A model generated the notes under the pieces. That model was not told the DNA's origin and ran no database searches. It worked only from the letters and a program-made list of their open reading frames with translations. The position numbers were made by a program, and so were the translations under genes. Source: Lates calcarifer (Eukaryota > Chordata > Actinopteri > Centropomidae). Taken from it: 64,000 nt of DNA. Position 1 is the first letter of the stretch, and each line of letters begins with the position of its first letter. The stretch lies in contig NC_066837.1 in assembly GCF_001640805.2 (NCBI RefSeq), positions 16,972,501-17,036,500 on the forward strand. Direction: 5' to 3'. Of this stretch, positions 11,107 to 23,057 are shown one piece after another.

Positions 11107-12429
11107 TTACGGACATTTAAAACACTGACATGACATTATACATTGCATTGTAGTGGATTGCTTGATGTCATCGTAGCTAAAAACCACAGAGGCTATCTGC
11201 TCTGTTTCTTTCTTCACCCCACACTCCACCAGACATGCAAACCAACCATTACCAATGTAAGCCAGGTCTGAGTAACCACTGGGTCCACTGTTAATGATCC
11301 AGGGTTTGCTCCACTTACTTGGATCCTTTGGGGATTTGTTCACATACACTCCTAAATTAAATCTTTTGCACGGATCACATGGGTGAGTGTAGAGCAGCCA
11401 CTTTGGGTCACCCTCTGCACCTTCATCTTGAGCTGGAAATGAGACCACACTTCCCTGACAACCTGAATGAGTTTCAACAAGCTTTGTAGCATTGCTCAAT
11501 GTGTGAAAATCAGCTCCACCATTTTCACTGACAGCTTCCACTCGACAGCATCCCTGACTACGAGCATTGCAGTAGATGGAGCTTTTGTCTCCATCAAAAA
11601 TCTCTGCCATTTGACATTCCCCTGATTGTGATTGAAACATTTTGCCTAACTTCCATGTGCTGCCCCTATCATCGCTGTACAGGGCAAGAGCATTCGGAGC
11701 AGAGCACGTACACGAACACATACACGTTATGTAACAACAGCAGGAAGAGCAGGGAGCACAAACACAAGCATAAGCATGAACAGGAACAATCAATCTACCC
11801 TTCTTCATTTGAAGACCATGGCCTGGCCCAACAGCAAATGTTTTCCAGTTCTTAATTTCGTCCAGTTTGTCTGTCAACTCTGTCACACCTTCTTCACTCC
11901 AGGTTTGTCCAAGATCAGTGCTTGTGATGTAGCAGAGACGGGCCTTGTTGGTGCAGTTTTTTATCTGCCATTGCTCTGTCACACCATCCTCAACGCAGAT
12001 GAAAAACAGGAAAAGTGTGTTGGTGTTCTTCTCAAACACTGGGCAGGGGTTCATAGGACGGTAGTTGTCAAGTTTTGCCTTTTCCACTATTTTGAACTCC
12101 GACCACTTGAAAAGATATTATTCAGAGGTGTGTAAATAAAACAAAGCAATTTTGATGGACTTGAAAGTAATACTGTATATTCACATGTAATTCAGCCAAC
12201 AATGACAGAGTTGATTGGATTTGTTTACCTCAATTGTCTTTGCACCAGAGGATTCATCCTTCAGCGTTCCTCTACTCATAACCAGGTTCTTTGTACTGGC
12301 ATCATCTGCAGTCTCCCTCTGCTCTGCAAAAGCTAGAAGAGTTTCACTGTTTCTGTCGTAGAAAAGAGCAGGAATCCTGTACACAACAGATTTAAAGACA
12401 TCCACAGTTTTCGTCTGTATGTTGTCCAT
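11107..12429 (-). CDS. neu3: neu3-like sialidase, copy C (two exons, 399 aa)
   Basis: Predicted NEU3-type sialidase that removes terminal sialic acids from glycolipids or glycoproteins. Coding exons are 12229-12429 and 11107-12105, joined in phase 0 (donor GTAAAC, acceptor TTTTCAAG). Catalytic positions by homology with human NEU2 are all present: Arg18 (YRIP), Arg38 and Asp43 (AEQR...D), Glu230 (ECQMAE), Arg249 (NARS), Arg315 (KRFNLG) and Tyr345 (GYSDL). Asp boxes are STDLGQTW and SDDRGSTW. A loop at residues 181-202, just after the HAY tyrosine, carries ten cysteines. The protein ends in a short cysteine-rich tail (CIMSCQCFKCP). It begins MDN, so it lacks copy A's myristoylation signal. The start codon sits in GCCATGG, about 90 bp downstream of a TATA box. 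Confidence 0.88.
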
Positions 12430-12582
12430 GGCTGGTATCTGTGTGTAAAATGATCACTCAGTAAGTAAAAAAGAAAGACTTGCAGTGTGTATTTCTATGG
12501 TCATCGAAGCCGGAGGGTTTATAGGCTTTCCTGAGACTGGGTGGACATGTGTGTGAGCAAGGGAGGGGTGTTATTTTTATTG
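12430..12582 (-). promoter_or_regulatory. 5' UTR and promoter of neu3-like copy C
   Basis: On the minus strand TATAAA is at 12518-12523, about 90 bp from the start codon, and a CCCCTCCC box at 12561-12568, about 40 bp further upstream. Both sit in the same positions in copies D and F, which argues for a conserved core promoter. The box could bind Sp1/KLF-type factors; that is inference. Confidence 0.6.
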
Positions 12583-12925
12583 GAACAAAACTCGGATGAA
12601 AAACAGGAAAAGTGTTTCTTCCACATACACAGGGCAGGGGTTCATAGGACAGTAATCATTAAGTTTTGCCTTTTCCGCCACTGTTTTGAGTTCTGACCAC
12701 TGGAAAAGATATTATTCAGAGGTGTGAAAATAAAAGAATAGAATAGTACTTTATTGATCCTTGACAAGAAATTACTTAATTTCCTAAAACAAAGCAATTT
12801 TGATGGAGTTGAAAGTAATACTGTAATTCATATGTAATTCAGCCAACAATGACAGAGCTGATTGGATTTGTTTACCATAATTGTCTTCACACCAGAGAAT
12901 TCATCTTTCAGCGTTCCTCTTAAAA
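12583..12925 (-). pseudogene. neu3-like exon fragment C' with LINE-tail insertion in its intron
   Basis: A partial gene: the 3' part of exon 1 (about 12876-12925), the intron, and the 5' part of exon 2 (about 12590-12709) up to the 'NPCP' region. The exon 1 donor is lost (gtaaac now preceded by 'attatg'). Inside the intron, 12735-12777 carries 'agaatagaatagtactttat'-type sequence, the 3' end of a common fish LINE family. The same fragment, with the same insertion, is at 24570-24912, so both events precede the unit duplication. Confidence 0.75.
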
Positions 12926-13023
12926 TGTTATATTATTGTTTTTTATTATTTACTTGTATTTGAAGAACATATGCCATTATATACAGTAAATTCATCACAT
13001 ACACTCCAGTCCTTTTGGACTTT
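12926..13023. other. Junction sequence downstream of copy D
   Basis: A deletion junction. Immediately beyond copy D's stop, the minus strand reads a remnant of the 'KSKRT..GVYV' segment found 300 bp further on in copy A. Then comes sequence resembling the extreme left of the window (about 290-345, 'acttgtattygaagaacat'). Both the middle of exon 2 and its 3' end are missing. Confidence 0.65.
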
Positions 13024-13899
13024 TCAGCCTCCCTGACTACAGGCATTGCAGTAGATGGAGCTTTTGTCTCCATCAAAAATCTCTGCCATTTGACATTCCC
13101 CTGATTGTGTTTGAAGCATTTGGCCTAACTTCCATGTGCTGCCCCTATCATCACTGTACAGGGCGAATGCATATGAAGTAGCCTCATTAGACTTGCTTGA
13201 GCTGCTGCAAACATAAGCATAGACAGGAACAATCAATCTACCCTTCTTCATTTGAAGACCATGGCCTGGCCCAACAGCAAATGTGGCCCAGTTCTTAATT
13301 TCGCCCAGTGTGTATGTCAAATCTGTCACTTCACTCCAGTTTTGTCCAAGATCCTCGCTTGTAATGTAGCAGAGACGGGCCTTGTTGGTGCGGTTTTTTA
13401 TCTGCCATTGCTCTTCCACACGATCTTCAACGCAAATGAAAAACAGGAAAAGTGTTTTCGTGTTCTTCTCAAACACTGGGCAGGGGTTCAGAGGACGGTA
13501 GTTGTCAAGTTTTGCCTTTTCCACCACTGTTTTGAGCTCTGACCACTGAAAAAGATATTATTCAGAGGTGTGTAAATAAAACAAAGCATTTTTAATTGAA
13601 TTGAAATAAATACTGTATATACTATATAATACTGTATAAATACTGTATATTCACATGTAATTCAGCCAACAATGACACAGGTTATGGGATTTGTTTACCT
13701 CAATTGTCTTCACACCAGGGGATTCATCTTTCAGTGTTCCTCTTCTCATAACCAGCTCTTTCGCAGTGCAATTAGCTTCTGTCTCCCTCTGCTCTGCAAA
13801 GGCTAGAAGAGTGTTACTTTCTGTCTCGTAGAAAAGAGCAGGAATCCTGTAGACAACAGATTTAAAGACATCCACAGTTTTTGTCTGTGTGTTGGCCAT
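13024..13899 (-). pseudogene. neu3-like copy D, truncated A-type gene
   Basis: Exon 1 is 13699-13899 and exon 2 is 13024-13545, with intact splice sites. The frame would give about 240 aa before a stop, ending after NACSQGG. Three defects make loss of activity likely. The aspartate after AEQR is asparagine (ETEANC). The NARS arginine is cysteine (NACS). The last third, with the third catalytic arginine and the tyrosine, has been deleted. The loop after AYAY-equivalent is short with a single cysteine, possibly close to the ancestral form. Promoter and start context are intact, so it may still be transcribed. Confidence 0.8.
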
Positions 13900-14100
13900 G
13901 GCTGGTGTCCGTGTGTAAAATGATCACTCAGTAAGTAAAAAAGAAAGACTGACAGTGTGTATCTCTATGGTCATCTAAGTTTGAGGATTTTGAGGGTTTT
14001 ATAAGGTGGTACAGTTTTTGAGTATGGGAGGGGTATATATTTTTGTTGGAGCAGAACTCTCTGTTCAGTGAAAAGAAAATACAAGAAAATGTCCACCTAC
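13900..14100 (-). promoter_or_regulatory. 5' UTR and promoter of copy D
   Basis: On the minus strand TATAAA is at 13998-14003 (as TTATAAAA) and CCCCTCCC at 14026-14033. Closely similar to the copy A flank at 2572-2760, but with the TATA box intact. Confidence 0.5.
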
Positions 14101-14282
14101 TAGTGAACAGAGCCTAAACCAATATGATTATTAACTTATCAGGAGGAATCTCAGGAAAGCAAGTTTGGGTCAGAATCCTATCAGTTTCCTGTGGTTGGGC
14201 TGGGGGGTGGGGGGTAATGAGGTGGAATAAAACAGACCTTAAATTATTTGATTATATTTTATGATTTGCTTGTATTTGAAGA

Positions 14283-14612
14283 ACATCCATCCATTACTAT
14301 TATCTATACTGCTTATTGTTACGGGTTGCGAGTTGGCCAGAGCCCATCCCAGCTGACACTTGGCGACACCCTGGACATATCAACAGTTTATCACAGGGCT
14401 GACATACTGAGACAAACAACCATTGACACTCACATTCACACTCTACGAACAATTTAGCATCACCAATTAACCTAACTTGCATGTCTTTGGACTGTTGGAA
14501 AAAAGCTGGAGTACCTGGAGAGAACTCATGCAGGCACAGGGAGAAGATGGAAACTCCACAAAGAAAGGCCCTGGGTGAACCTTTTTGCTGCTAACCACTG
14601 CACCACCATGTC
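14283..14612 (-). repeat. Dispersed teleost repeat with (ATCC)n tail, copy 2
   Basis: Unit 2 counterpart of the element at 2985-3318, with the same head, core and short tail. A few substitutions separate the two. Confidence 0.8.
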
Positions 14613-17600
14613 ACCTTGTAGAACACATGTTATGATCATTTTCAGTAAATGTGAAATTAAAAGCAGGCACAATCAGGATTCAAACATACAAAGATAGCAA
14701 AATAGAAAAAGGCATCAGTATTGGTAAAATACAAAACAAGATATAAAGAAGACAATATATACATATTAAAAACAAGAGAACAATATACACAGGGACTATA
14801 CACATTACAGTACGATTCAATTGACTACAGATATTTCACACTTTGAAATAATATTGCACGGAATGAAGGAGTGAGAAGCAGCTGGTTCATGCGTCATCTG
14901 ATGTTTGGTCATACACCAATGCACTGGATAAACTAGAACTTTGACCTGCTGTTAATCAAAGTTATTACAGATTGTTGTGTTTATCAAACGTCATGGAAAT
15001 CTGTCTTCTAGTTGAGATATTTTGCACAACAACACAAATGTGAACCTCATGGTGGTGCTAGACAAAAAGTCAGCAGGTCACCAAGTCATTAGGAACTATG
15101 ACTGGTGATCCACCTAGTAGCTTATGAGAGATTTCAGTCTGGACCAATGCAGCTGACTGACCGACAGATTGACATTGATATCCTCAGAGGTATTGCTAAA
15201 AAAACAAGCTATATATTTAAACAGGTACACAATACAGAAACAATAGTCTGGGCATGTATATAGATCAATTGTGCTGATATCCAGATCTCAGTTTATATTT
15301 GAAAGCCTGTAGATTCACTTCCAGTTAACTGGACCCGAGACCATAATACTGGATGGTACTCTTGAATGCAACATCTTTAACTGCAAGTAGTATTTACCTG
15401 AAATGTAGATCCCATCTCGCCAAAGTCTTTGCTATTGACCTTGTACAAGCATTGGGGTGGTGTGGGTGGCATGTGAATCACCAATTTAAAGAAGATGATA
15501 CAGTTCCTGTAATTCACTCCACGGTGCTATCTGTAGGAGCTATTTGTCTTTATTTTATCAGTTGATATTGTCCTCTGTCCTTCTGTCCAGGAAACAGAAA
15601 TGTCCCTCTTCTTTTGAAGCAGTGTAACTTTCTTTTTACTGATTACTAAATAGACTATGGTACACCAACTGTGTGGGGATTTTTTTTCACATCATCATGT
15701 GGCAACATCTGGCATCAGCCTGACATCAGCCTGGAACCTGAACCCCCATCTTCTCTTCAACCTCCCCAACAATCTGTGATAAGAAGCAGATACAGAACTC
15801 CTCCTCTCAAGCCAAAGGTCAAAGGTCATATGGCCCATTCAGGAGAATCTATTCTAATGGACCCCAGTTCATCCGAAACTTATAAATAAACGTTCTTCAA
15901 ATCTTCATTCTATTGCAACAAACTAGGTCCTAGGTCCTGTCTCCTCCATTGTTTATCTTTCTCCACACCAGACCTCTGCTTGGAAATTACGTCACATTCC
16001 AGGACAACCTTGCACACAATCCTCTAATGTTTTATTACTGATGATGAACACAATTTATTCTTTTGCAGCTAATCAGCTAATTGTCTTAAGATCTGCAAAT
16101 AATGTGTTTTGATCCATGTTTTTATTAATGCATTGTCTTTCTTTAAGTATTAGCACCACCAAGTTATATCTCATCTTGTACAATGTCTTACTTAATCATG
16201 GTGGAAGGTGAATATGTGATATGTGCGCAAGTATTCCAGATGAATAATTTAGAGTTTATTAAGAGATCATATTTCATTCTAACTGAGACAAAGAAAGTGA
16301 GGACAATGAATCCTGATTGGCTGAGACCACCTCACTCCACCTGTAAACCTGATACTATCCTCAAGAGAATAGAAAACCACATGTTCCGCAAGCAACTTTT
16401 TCTTTTATCTAGACACATAAGTGATTCTTTATTTCTTTAAACAAAGCTATGTCAAGTTAAGTCAAAGGAACAAAAATATCTGAATACTTAGAACTAATTT
16501 TTGACAATCCTGTGTTTTTATTCTGAAGATTTTTGACAGTTTTAGAGTTATCTGGCCGACGCCAGCCTCCTCTAAAGTTATCCAGAAAACAATAAGTAGG
16601 CTACGTAAGAGATTATTTTTCCTCAACCCGCAAGAGAGGCCTGCAGCTCACACGACCGCCTGCAATGAAACCTGCAACTCAACTAAAGCTGAACTGCTGA
16701 GACACCGGCAGAATCCATCACCATGTTAACCAGAGACGCGGCCGCCAGGAGAATCCACCTGGATCCTGTGTTTCCATGGTTACCACCACAACCCAGCTGC
16801 CTGGATTCCAGCCAAGTCTGCAGCTGCCGCAACAAACAGCAGGCTGGTCTTAACATTCTGTTCGTGACAAGGGTTCATGATGACATAAGTAAACTTTAAT
16901 TTCACCATCGATAGACATCTCCAAATTCAGTACAAATAGATTACAGTTACAGACTAAACGATTTGCCTCCACCAGATCACCCTACTCATTTTACCTGCTG
17001 TTAGTTCACCATGCTAGTTTGATCATCTTTACACTTCTGTTTTATTTTTATTTCACATGTTTTCACTCTATATCTATATTCACTTTAGTAATCAATAAAT
17101 TGTAAATACACTTGTAGACCCAGCAGTTTTGTGTGTTTCTTTGCAATGGTGAGCCAGATCCCTGGTCTTAGATATCAGACTGATGAAAACTTACGGTGTG
17201 GATATTAATGCAGAATATTGATATCAAAATTAATATCCCCGATGGTGGTGCCCCACTCAACGAGTGTAAACTGGATTTTCCAATGATTATTTTGTACATT
17301 TATGCAACAATCAATACAAGCAAAACTCATTTGTAAAGGAAAAGTTAGACATTCTAGAGAAGTTTGCATATTTGCTGCTGTTGTCATGAGCCAGATAAGA
17401 CAATCAGTATCACTCTTATTTCTCATGAAGTATGAGCTTGAGCTGGAGCCAGGACACAGTTAGTAGTCTGTAGACTCCAAAAGGTACTGACAGTACAATA
17501 TGTCATTGTTATGTATTATCTTCATTAGTCACTGTCATAGGTATGAGTTAAGGAAGTTTTTAAGTGTGTAAATGAGCTCTAGCTCTGTATATTTCCATTC

Positions 17601-18244
17601 TACCACTGACATATCTAGTAGCTGCTCTACTGTGCGCTTGAAAGTCTATTTTACTGATGCATTGTAGTTATGAGGAGTTTACACAGCAGCTTGTGATTTG
17701 ACTATGCATCTTATTGTATCTTGTTTATGTTTTCTAGTTTCACTCCTATTCAGACTGTATATGAAGCTGCTGCCCAATAAAGCACCTGGAGCTTGAACGC
17801 AATATCCTGACTCCCGTATTCATTTGAATGGAGTTTGGCTTACTGCTGAATTGTGTACCGCTACACACACACACACACAAGGAGAGCATTACACTTAGCA
17901 TAAAGATTTTAGACAGGGGGAACAGCTAGCCTGGCTCTGTCCAGACAGGGAGTTATGTGCTGTAACTATTTTATAGTAAACTGCTGCTGGGCATTGGACT
18001 TACTGAGGTCTTGTTGTGACTGTGAAGCAGAGACTCTCCAGTACCAGCAAAATAGTTATATTTACGTTGCAGATTTGACTGATATATAAGTTAGGGTAGT
18101 TAATCAGAAAGTTGGACCAGTTACTCTTTAATGTAATAACTCATTATAAATGCTCAAAACTACAGACATGATAGAGCTTATTACAAACCTTTGAACCTTT
18201 ATTAATTATGAATCAATGGTCTATTAGGAATAGCTGATGCTAGT
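14613..18244. other. Spacer 2, first part; no supported gene
   Basis: Close copy of spacer 1 (3319-7035) and almost identical to spacer 3 (25621-29254). The inverted repeat ggatattaat/attaatatcc recurs near 17200-17238. A (CA)n run near 17865-17878 is longer than in spacer 1. No frame is conserved as protein. Confidence 0.6.
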
Positions 18245-18745
18245 AATTGTCTGATACCACTGATCAGGTGATTTTGTTGGATTGCCTTAAAAATTGGGTT
18301 GATTTTTTCAGTAATTGTTGGTGATGGCTCTTCTTCAGAGCCCCCTCCCCCAACCTGTGGTGTTTCCCAAGGCTCCATTCTTGGCCCCTTGTTGTTCTCC
18401 ATTTACATGCTTCCACTATGATACATGACCTGCAAACACAATATTCACTATCATTGTTGTACAGCTGACATTCAAATCTATGTCCCATTAAAAAAAACAG
18501 GGAAAAGGACAACCTACACTGCCTGATTTCTTGTCTTTCAGAAATCAAGCACTGAATGTCCTAAAACTTCCTCCAGCTAGATGAAAATAAAAAATGAATC
18601 AGTGTATTTAACCCACGAAATTCATATCCTCTCTACAGAACAGTCTTTGCTCCTTGTCTACTAATATCAAACTTGCAGCCAGAAAGCTGGGCATGTATTT
18701 GGACAATGATCTCTCCTTTGACAATTAAATCATAAGTATTGTCCG
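18245..18745 (+). mobile_element. L2-like LINE relic, uninterrupted copy (unit 2)
   Basis: Same reverse transcriptase remnant as at 7036-9550 but without either insertion. It includes the G-V-S-Q-G-S-I-L-G-P core, the decayed active-site segment, the NFLQL block and the KLGMYLDNDLSFD block in one continuous run. It serves as the empty-site reference for the solo LTR and the CACTA-ended element. It ends at a junction with a neu3 5'-flank relic. Confidence 0.8.
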
Positions 18746-19670
18746 ACATCCCTTAAAATGACATTGTCCACGGTGTGTGTCTTTGTATAAAATGATCACT
18801 CAATAGATAAAGAAAAACCTGCAGTGTGTATCTCTACAACCACAAAGTTTGACTGCGGATGGTTTTATAGGACAGTGTGGCTATTTGTGAGTGAGGGAGG
18901 GGTCTTTGTTTTTATTTCAGCCTAAACCTCTTTGTTCAGTTCTGAAGAACTTACTTATTTTTTACTTACTCATCTGTTGGAGCTATTTGCCTTTATCTTA
19001 TCAGCTTTCCTGCAAGAAAGGCCAGCTTGATAAGAGCTATAGCTATTTTTCCAAATCTGCCTGTTTTACTAATAAAAACAGGAAACAGAAGTTTCCCACT
19101 TCTTTTGAAACAGTGTACAGTGTACAGTGTACTTTTTACTGATAGACTAAGGTACACCAACTGTATGGGGATTTTTTTTTTTTTTTTTCACATCATCAAT
19201 ACAAGGAACACTCGTTTGTTATTAAAGGAATAGTTAGATATCCTAGGGAAGTTTGCTTATTCGCTGTTGTTGTCATGAGCCAGATAAGACCAGTTTCACT
19301 CTTATTTCTCATGAAGTATGAGCTAGAGCTGGAGCCAGGACACAGTTAGCTTAAAACATAGCATAAAGATTTTAGACAGGGGAACAGCTAGCCTGGCTCT
19401 GTCCAGACAGGGAGTTATGTGCTGTAACTATTTTATAGTAAACTGCTGCTGGGAAATGGACTTCCTGAGGTCTTGTTGTGACTGTGAAGCAGAGACTCTC
19501 CAGTACCAGCAAAATAGTTATATTTACGTTGCAGATTTGACTGGTATATAAGTTAGGGTAGTTAATCAGAAAGTTAACCAGTTACTCTTTACTGTAATAA
19601 CTCATTATAAATGCTCATAACTACAGACACGATAGAGCTTATTACAAACCTTTGAACCTTTATTAATTAT
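18746..19670. repeat. Relic neu3 5' flank plus internal duplicate of spacer sequence (unit 2)
   Basis: Positions 18746-18945 match the 5' UTR and promoter of the neu3 copies, including a TATA-like 'ttttata' and gggagggg, but no coding exon follows. Positions 18970-19190 resemble 4209-4510, 19200-19350 resemble 6120-6280, and 19353-19670 resemble 6715-7030. Units 2 and 3 thus contain a second, internal copy of spacer blocks that unit 1 has only once. Confidence 0.7.
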
Positions 19671-21490
19671 GAATATTCACTATCATTGTTGTACAGCTGA
19701 CATTCAAATCTATGTCCCTTTAAAAAACAGTGAAGAGGACAACTTACACCATCTAATTTCTTGTCTTTCAGAAATCAAGCACTGGATGTCCTAAAACTTC
19801 CTCCAGCTAGATGAAAATAAAAAATAAATCAGTGTATATAATCCAACAAAGTTCATATCCTCTCTACAGAACACACTGTAATAAATTGCTGTAAATTTAC
19901 GTGAAGATACTAACAGTATAATCCCGTTATCTGTAAATGCAGTACATTACTGTTTTTATTATCTGTAAAGTTGATGTCACACTACTACAGTATTATTTTA
20001 CGGTATTTTACAGTATAATCACTTGGATGAACAAAAACAGTACAGTACTGTATTTAACTGCATTTTGGGAAGACAAAGAAAATGTGAGCCCACATTTTGA
20101 ATGGATGAATTTTTCACCATCTTCGTCCTGCAGATTACAAAGTAAGAACCTTTTGATTTTGCTCATTAGTATCAATAGGCAAAATACATCACGACTCCAG
20201 TCAGCTCCTCCTGTGTCCTGATAAGGTCCCAACAGCAAGATAATCGTTTGACTCATCAGCCTTTATGTTTAGGATTGTTTAGCTAACGCTGTGCGCTGAG
20301 CTGACACACAAAAAATACTGCAGGAGAACACACACTATGGGAGTATTTTGTCAGCTAACGTTAGCCACTTCTAACTACAGGTCTGTGAAGTGGCTTAACG
20401 GGACAAACCCTTCTCCTGTGTTTGAAACTGTTGGTGATAGTTGACTATAACAGGGTTGAACGTGTGTCACTGCAGAGAGGAGCTGGACCTCTGATCCTGA
20501 TCCTTCACAGAGTGAGTCATTTTCTTGTGTTCACATTACTTTGTTACGGTAACATTTGAAATGGGTTTTTCTTTGTCAAGTTTCAGGTGAAACACTAAGA
20601 AGCTGTATTCACCACTGAATGATGAGCACTGAGGGGTGCGTCATTCACGGCGATGTCCAGTCAGCTTTTCTGTCCGGGCTTGCTGCTGTCTCTTCTGCTC
20701 ACTTCACCTTCACCTTCACTACCAAGATGATGCTGCATGTTCACTGGAATTCATTCAAAGGTTAGATGTTTGCATCCTTCAGCTGGTACTGTGCTCACAA
20801 CTAAAATGTTACATTTACTATGGCTAAGGTAGAGGAAATATGTGCTTCACAAAATATTTATATTGTTATTATCTCAATTAGGAAACTTTTCTTTCACACC
20901 AACTCTTGTTTTGCAGGTGGTTCAATGGGATAATCCAGAGTGAGGCTCCAAGATTGGACATGGCCAAAGAAAAGATGATATGAGATCAGTTAACCCTCAT
21001 GTCTCCAGTCTACTGGAAATCACTCTGTTTTTCTATCTGTTTATTTATCCTAAATGTTCTTCAGTGTTTTTTTTTTTTTTTGTTTGTTTGTTTTTTTAAT
21101 TTCACATGCTTAATAAATAATCATGGTTTAAAAAAGACACATTGAAGCTGTGCTATTGTGCTAAAGTGCTGGCGTCTCTGCTGCCAGTACTTTACTGTAA
21201 ATTGATAAAAATACAGAAATATTCTGTATTTCACTATAACTATGAGCCGTAAAATAATTTTACAGTATGAGTACTGTAAAATAACGGTAAAGTGCTGGTG
21301 TCTCTGCTGCCAGTACTTTACCATTATTTTACAGAAAAATTTGTTACAGTGCAGTCTTGGCTCCTTGTCTACTAATATCAAACTTGCAGCCAGAAAGCTG
21401 GGCGTATATTTGGACAATGATCTCTCCTTGACAATTAAATCACAAGTATTGTCCATCATGCCTCGACCAACTGAGGAAAATTTCAAAAAT
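19671..21490 (+). mobile_element. L2-like LINE relic, second copy in unit 2, carrying the CACTA-ended element
   Basis: The LINE remnant resumes on both sides of an insertion at 19874-21351. That insertion is the unit 2 counterpart of 7945-9416: ends CACTGTAA and TTACAGTG, 1,478 bp, flanked by CA. The solo LTR of unit 1 is absent here. Confidence 0.75.
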
Positions 21491-21639
21491 TAGGTTCTTC
21501 ATCTCTTGCACTTACCTTGAGTGGATCACGCATGCATTATACATCATTGTGTCTTGTTTCCTCCTGCTTTTGTTTTTGGCAGACCATCAGTTCCTTGTCC
21601 TCCTTGTTACTGGAAAATCCTCAGAAGAGACCAAAGTTA

Positions 21640-22135
21640 CTGTGATTGACAATGGCCTGGCGCAACAGCAAATAAGGCCCAGTTCTTAATTTTATGTAGT
21701 TTGTCAGACAAATTTGTCACCTTGCTCCGCCTTTGTCCAAGATTTTTGCTTGTGATGTAGCAGAGATGGGCCTTGTTGGTGCAATTTTGTATCTACCACT
21801 GCTCTGAGATAGCGTCTTCACTGCGGATAAAACAGGAAAATGTCACTTGTAATTAAGCCATGAAACAACACTGGGGTTTGTTTAATTATGCTCACATTTG
21901 TGGATTCCTCTATCAGCTTTCCTGTTTTCAAAACTAGCATTTTTGTTGTGATATGATCTCCAACCTCTGAAAAGGCTAGAAGAGTTTTACTTTGTCTATT
22001 GTGGGAAAGAGCAGGAATTCTGTATCCATGAGATTTTAAGACAGTGTTTTTCTGTGGTTGGACATCCCTTAAATTTACACTGTCCTTAAAGTTATCACTC
22101 AATAGATAAAGAAAAACCTGCAGTATGTATCTCAA
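21640..22135 (-). pseudogene. neu3-like relic B2
   Basis: Unit 2 counterpart of relic B1 at 9711-10200, nearly identical to it. It has the GYRIPAL motif, the SEVG change that removes the catalytic arginine, and only the first part of exon 2. Unit 3 lacks this relic because of a deletion at about 32190. Confidence 0.8.
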
Positions 22136-23057
22136 TCATCAAAGTTTGACTGCTGAGGGTTTTATAAAACTGGATGTTGCAGTTAGTAGGTGAGGGAGGG
22201 GTTTTTTGTAAAAAAATTTTTTATTTCAGCCTAAACATTGTTCATTTCTGAACATTGTTCATTTCATTGTTCAATTTTTTAACGGGTTGAACTGTGGTAC
22301 AATGAAAAATAACCAGGATTCAAACATATAATTCAGCATACATCATAACACAAAGCCTTTAAATGTGTTTCAGTAATGACTGAAGTGACATTTATCAACA
22401 GCACACTTTAGGTTTGTCACAAGTGTCACAAGGTAAAAAAAATATATATTTTGAGAGAAACAAAAGAAATCAAACAAAAAATAAAAAACAGTAATTACAA
22501 TTATTGCTGTAAAAAGTGAAAATATTTCAGTTTCCGGTCTGGTCGAGATCATTCTCCCATGAAAAACAAAAGCAATATTTTCTGACTGATAGTCAACATG
22601 GTTTCTTTTAACATGGCTTCTTGAACATTTCCTGACTGAAACCAAGCGTTTATTCTTATATAGTCATGTGATGTTGATGAATGACAACATGTTTGCCACA
22701 ATGGCTATGGTGTTAAATATCAACAAAAAGCAGGAAGTACTTTTCCTGCTGTTTCCATCACCTAATTAGTTGTGAAAGCTCTTAAAACTCAATTTATTTG
22801 TCAAAATGTATTTTGCTCTTTACATTTTATAAACAACACAACCTCTGGGTAAATGTAGCATCTTTGTAAATACACATTTGAAAAGTGCAACAAAATATCA
22901 GCACAGTATTATACATAAGTGTCATGGTTGTTAGAGCTGAAATCAAAATCAAAACAAAATGAAAACGTAAGCAACTTAAAGTTAATTGTATTTGTAAATG
23001 GCTGTTAATCATTTTAAAGTACAGAGCATCCAAGCATAACTTTGATTGTCATGTCAT
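22136..23057. other. B2 promoter relic and 3' flank of copy F
   Basis: Matches 10201-11106. A small tandem repeat of 'cattgttcatttc' at about 22240-22270 is specific to this unit. On the minus strand a candidate AATAAA signal for copy F is at 22793-22798, about 260 bp beyond the stop codon. Confidence 0.6.
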
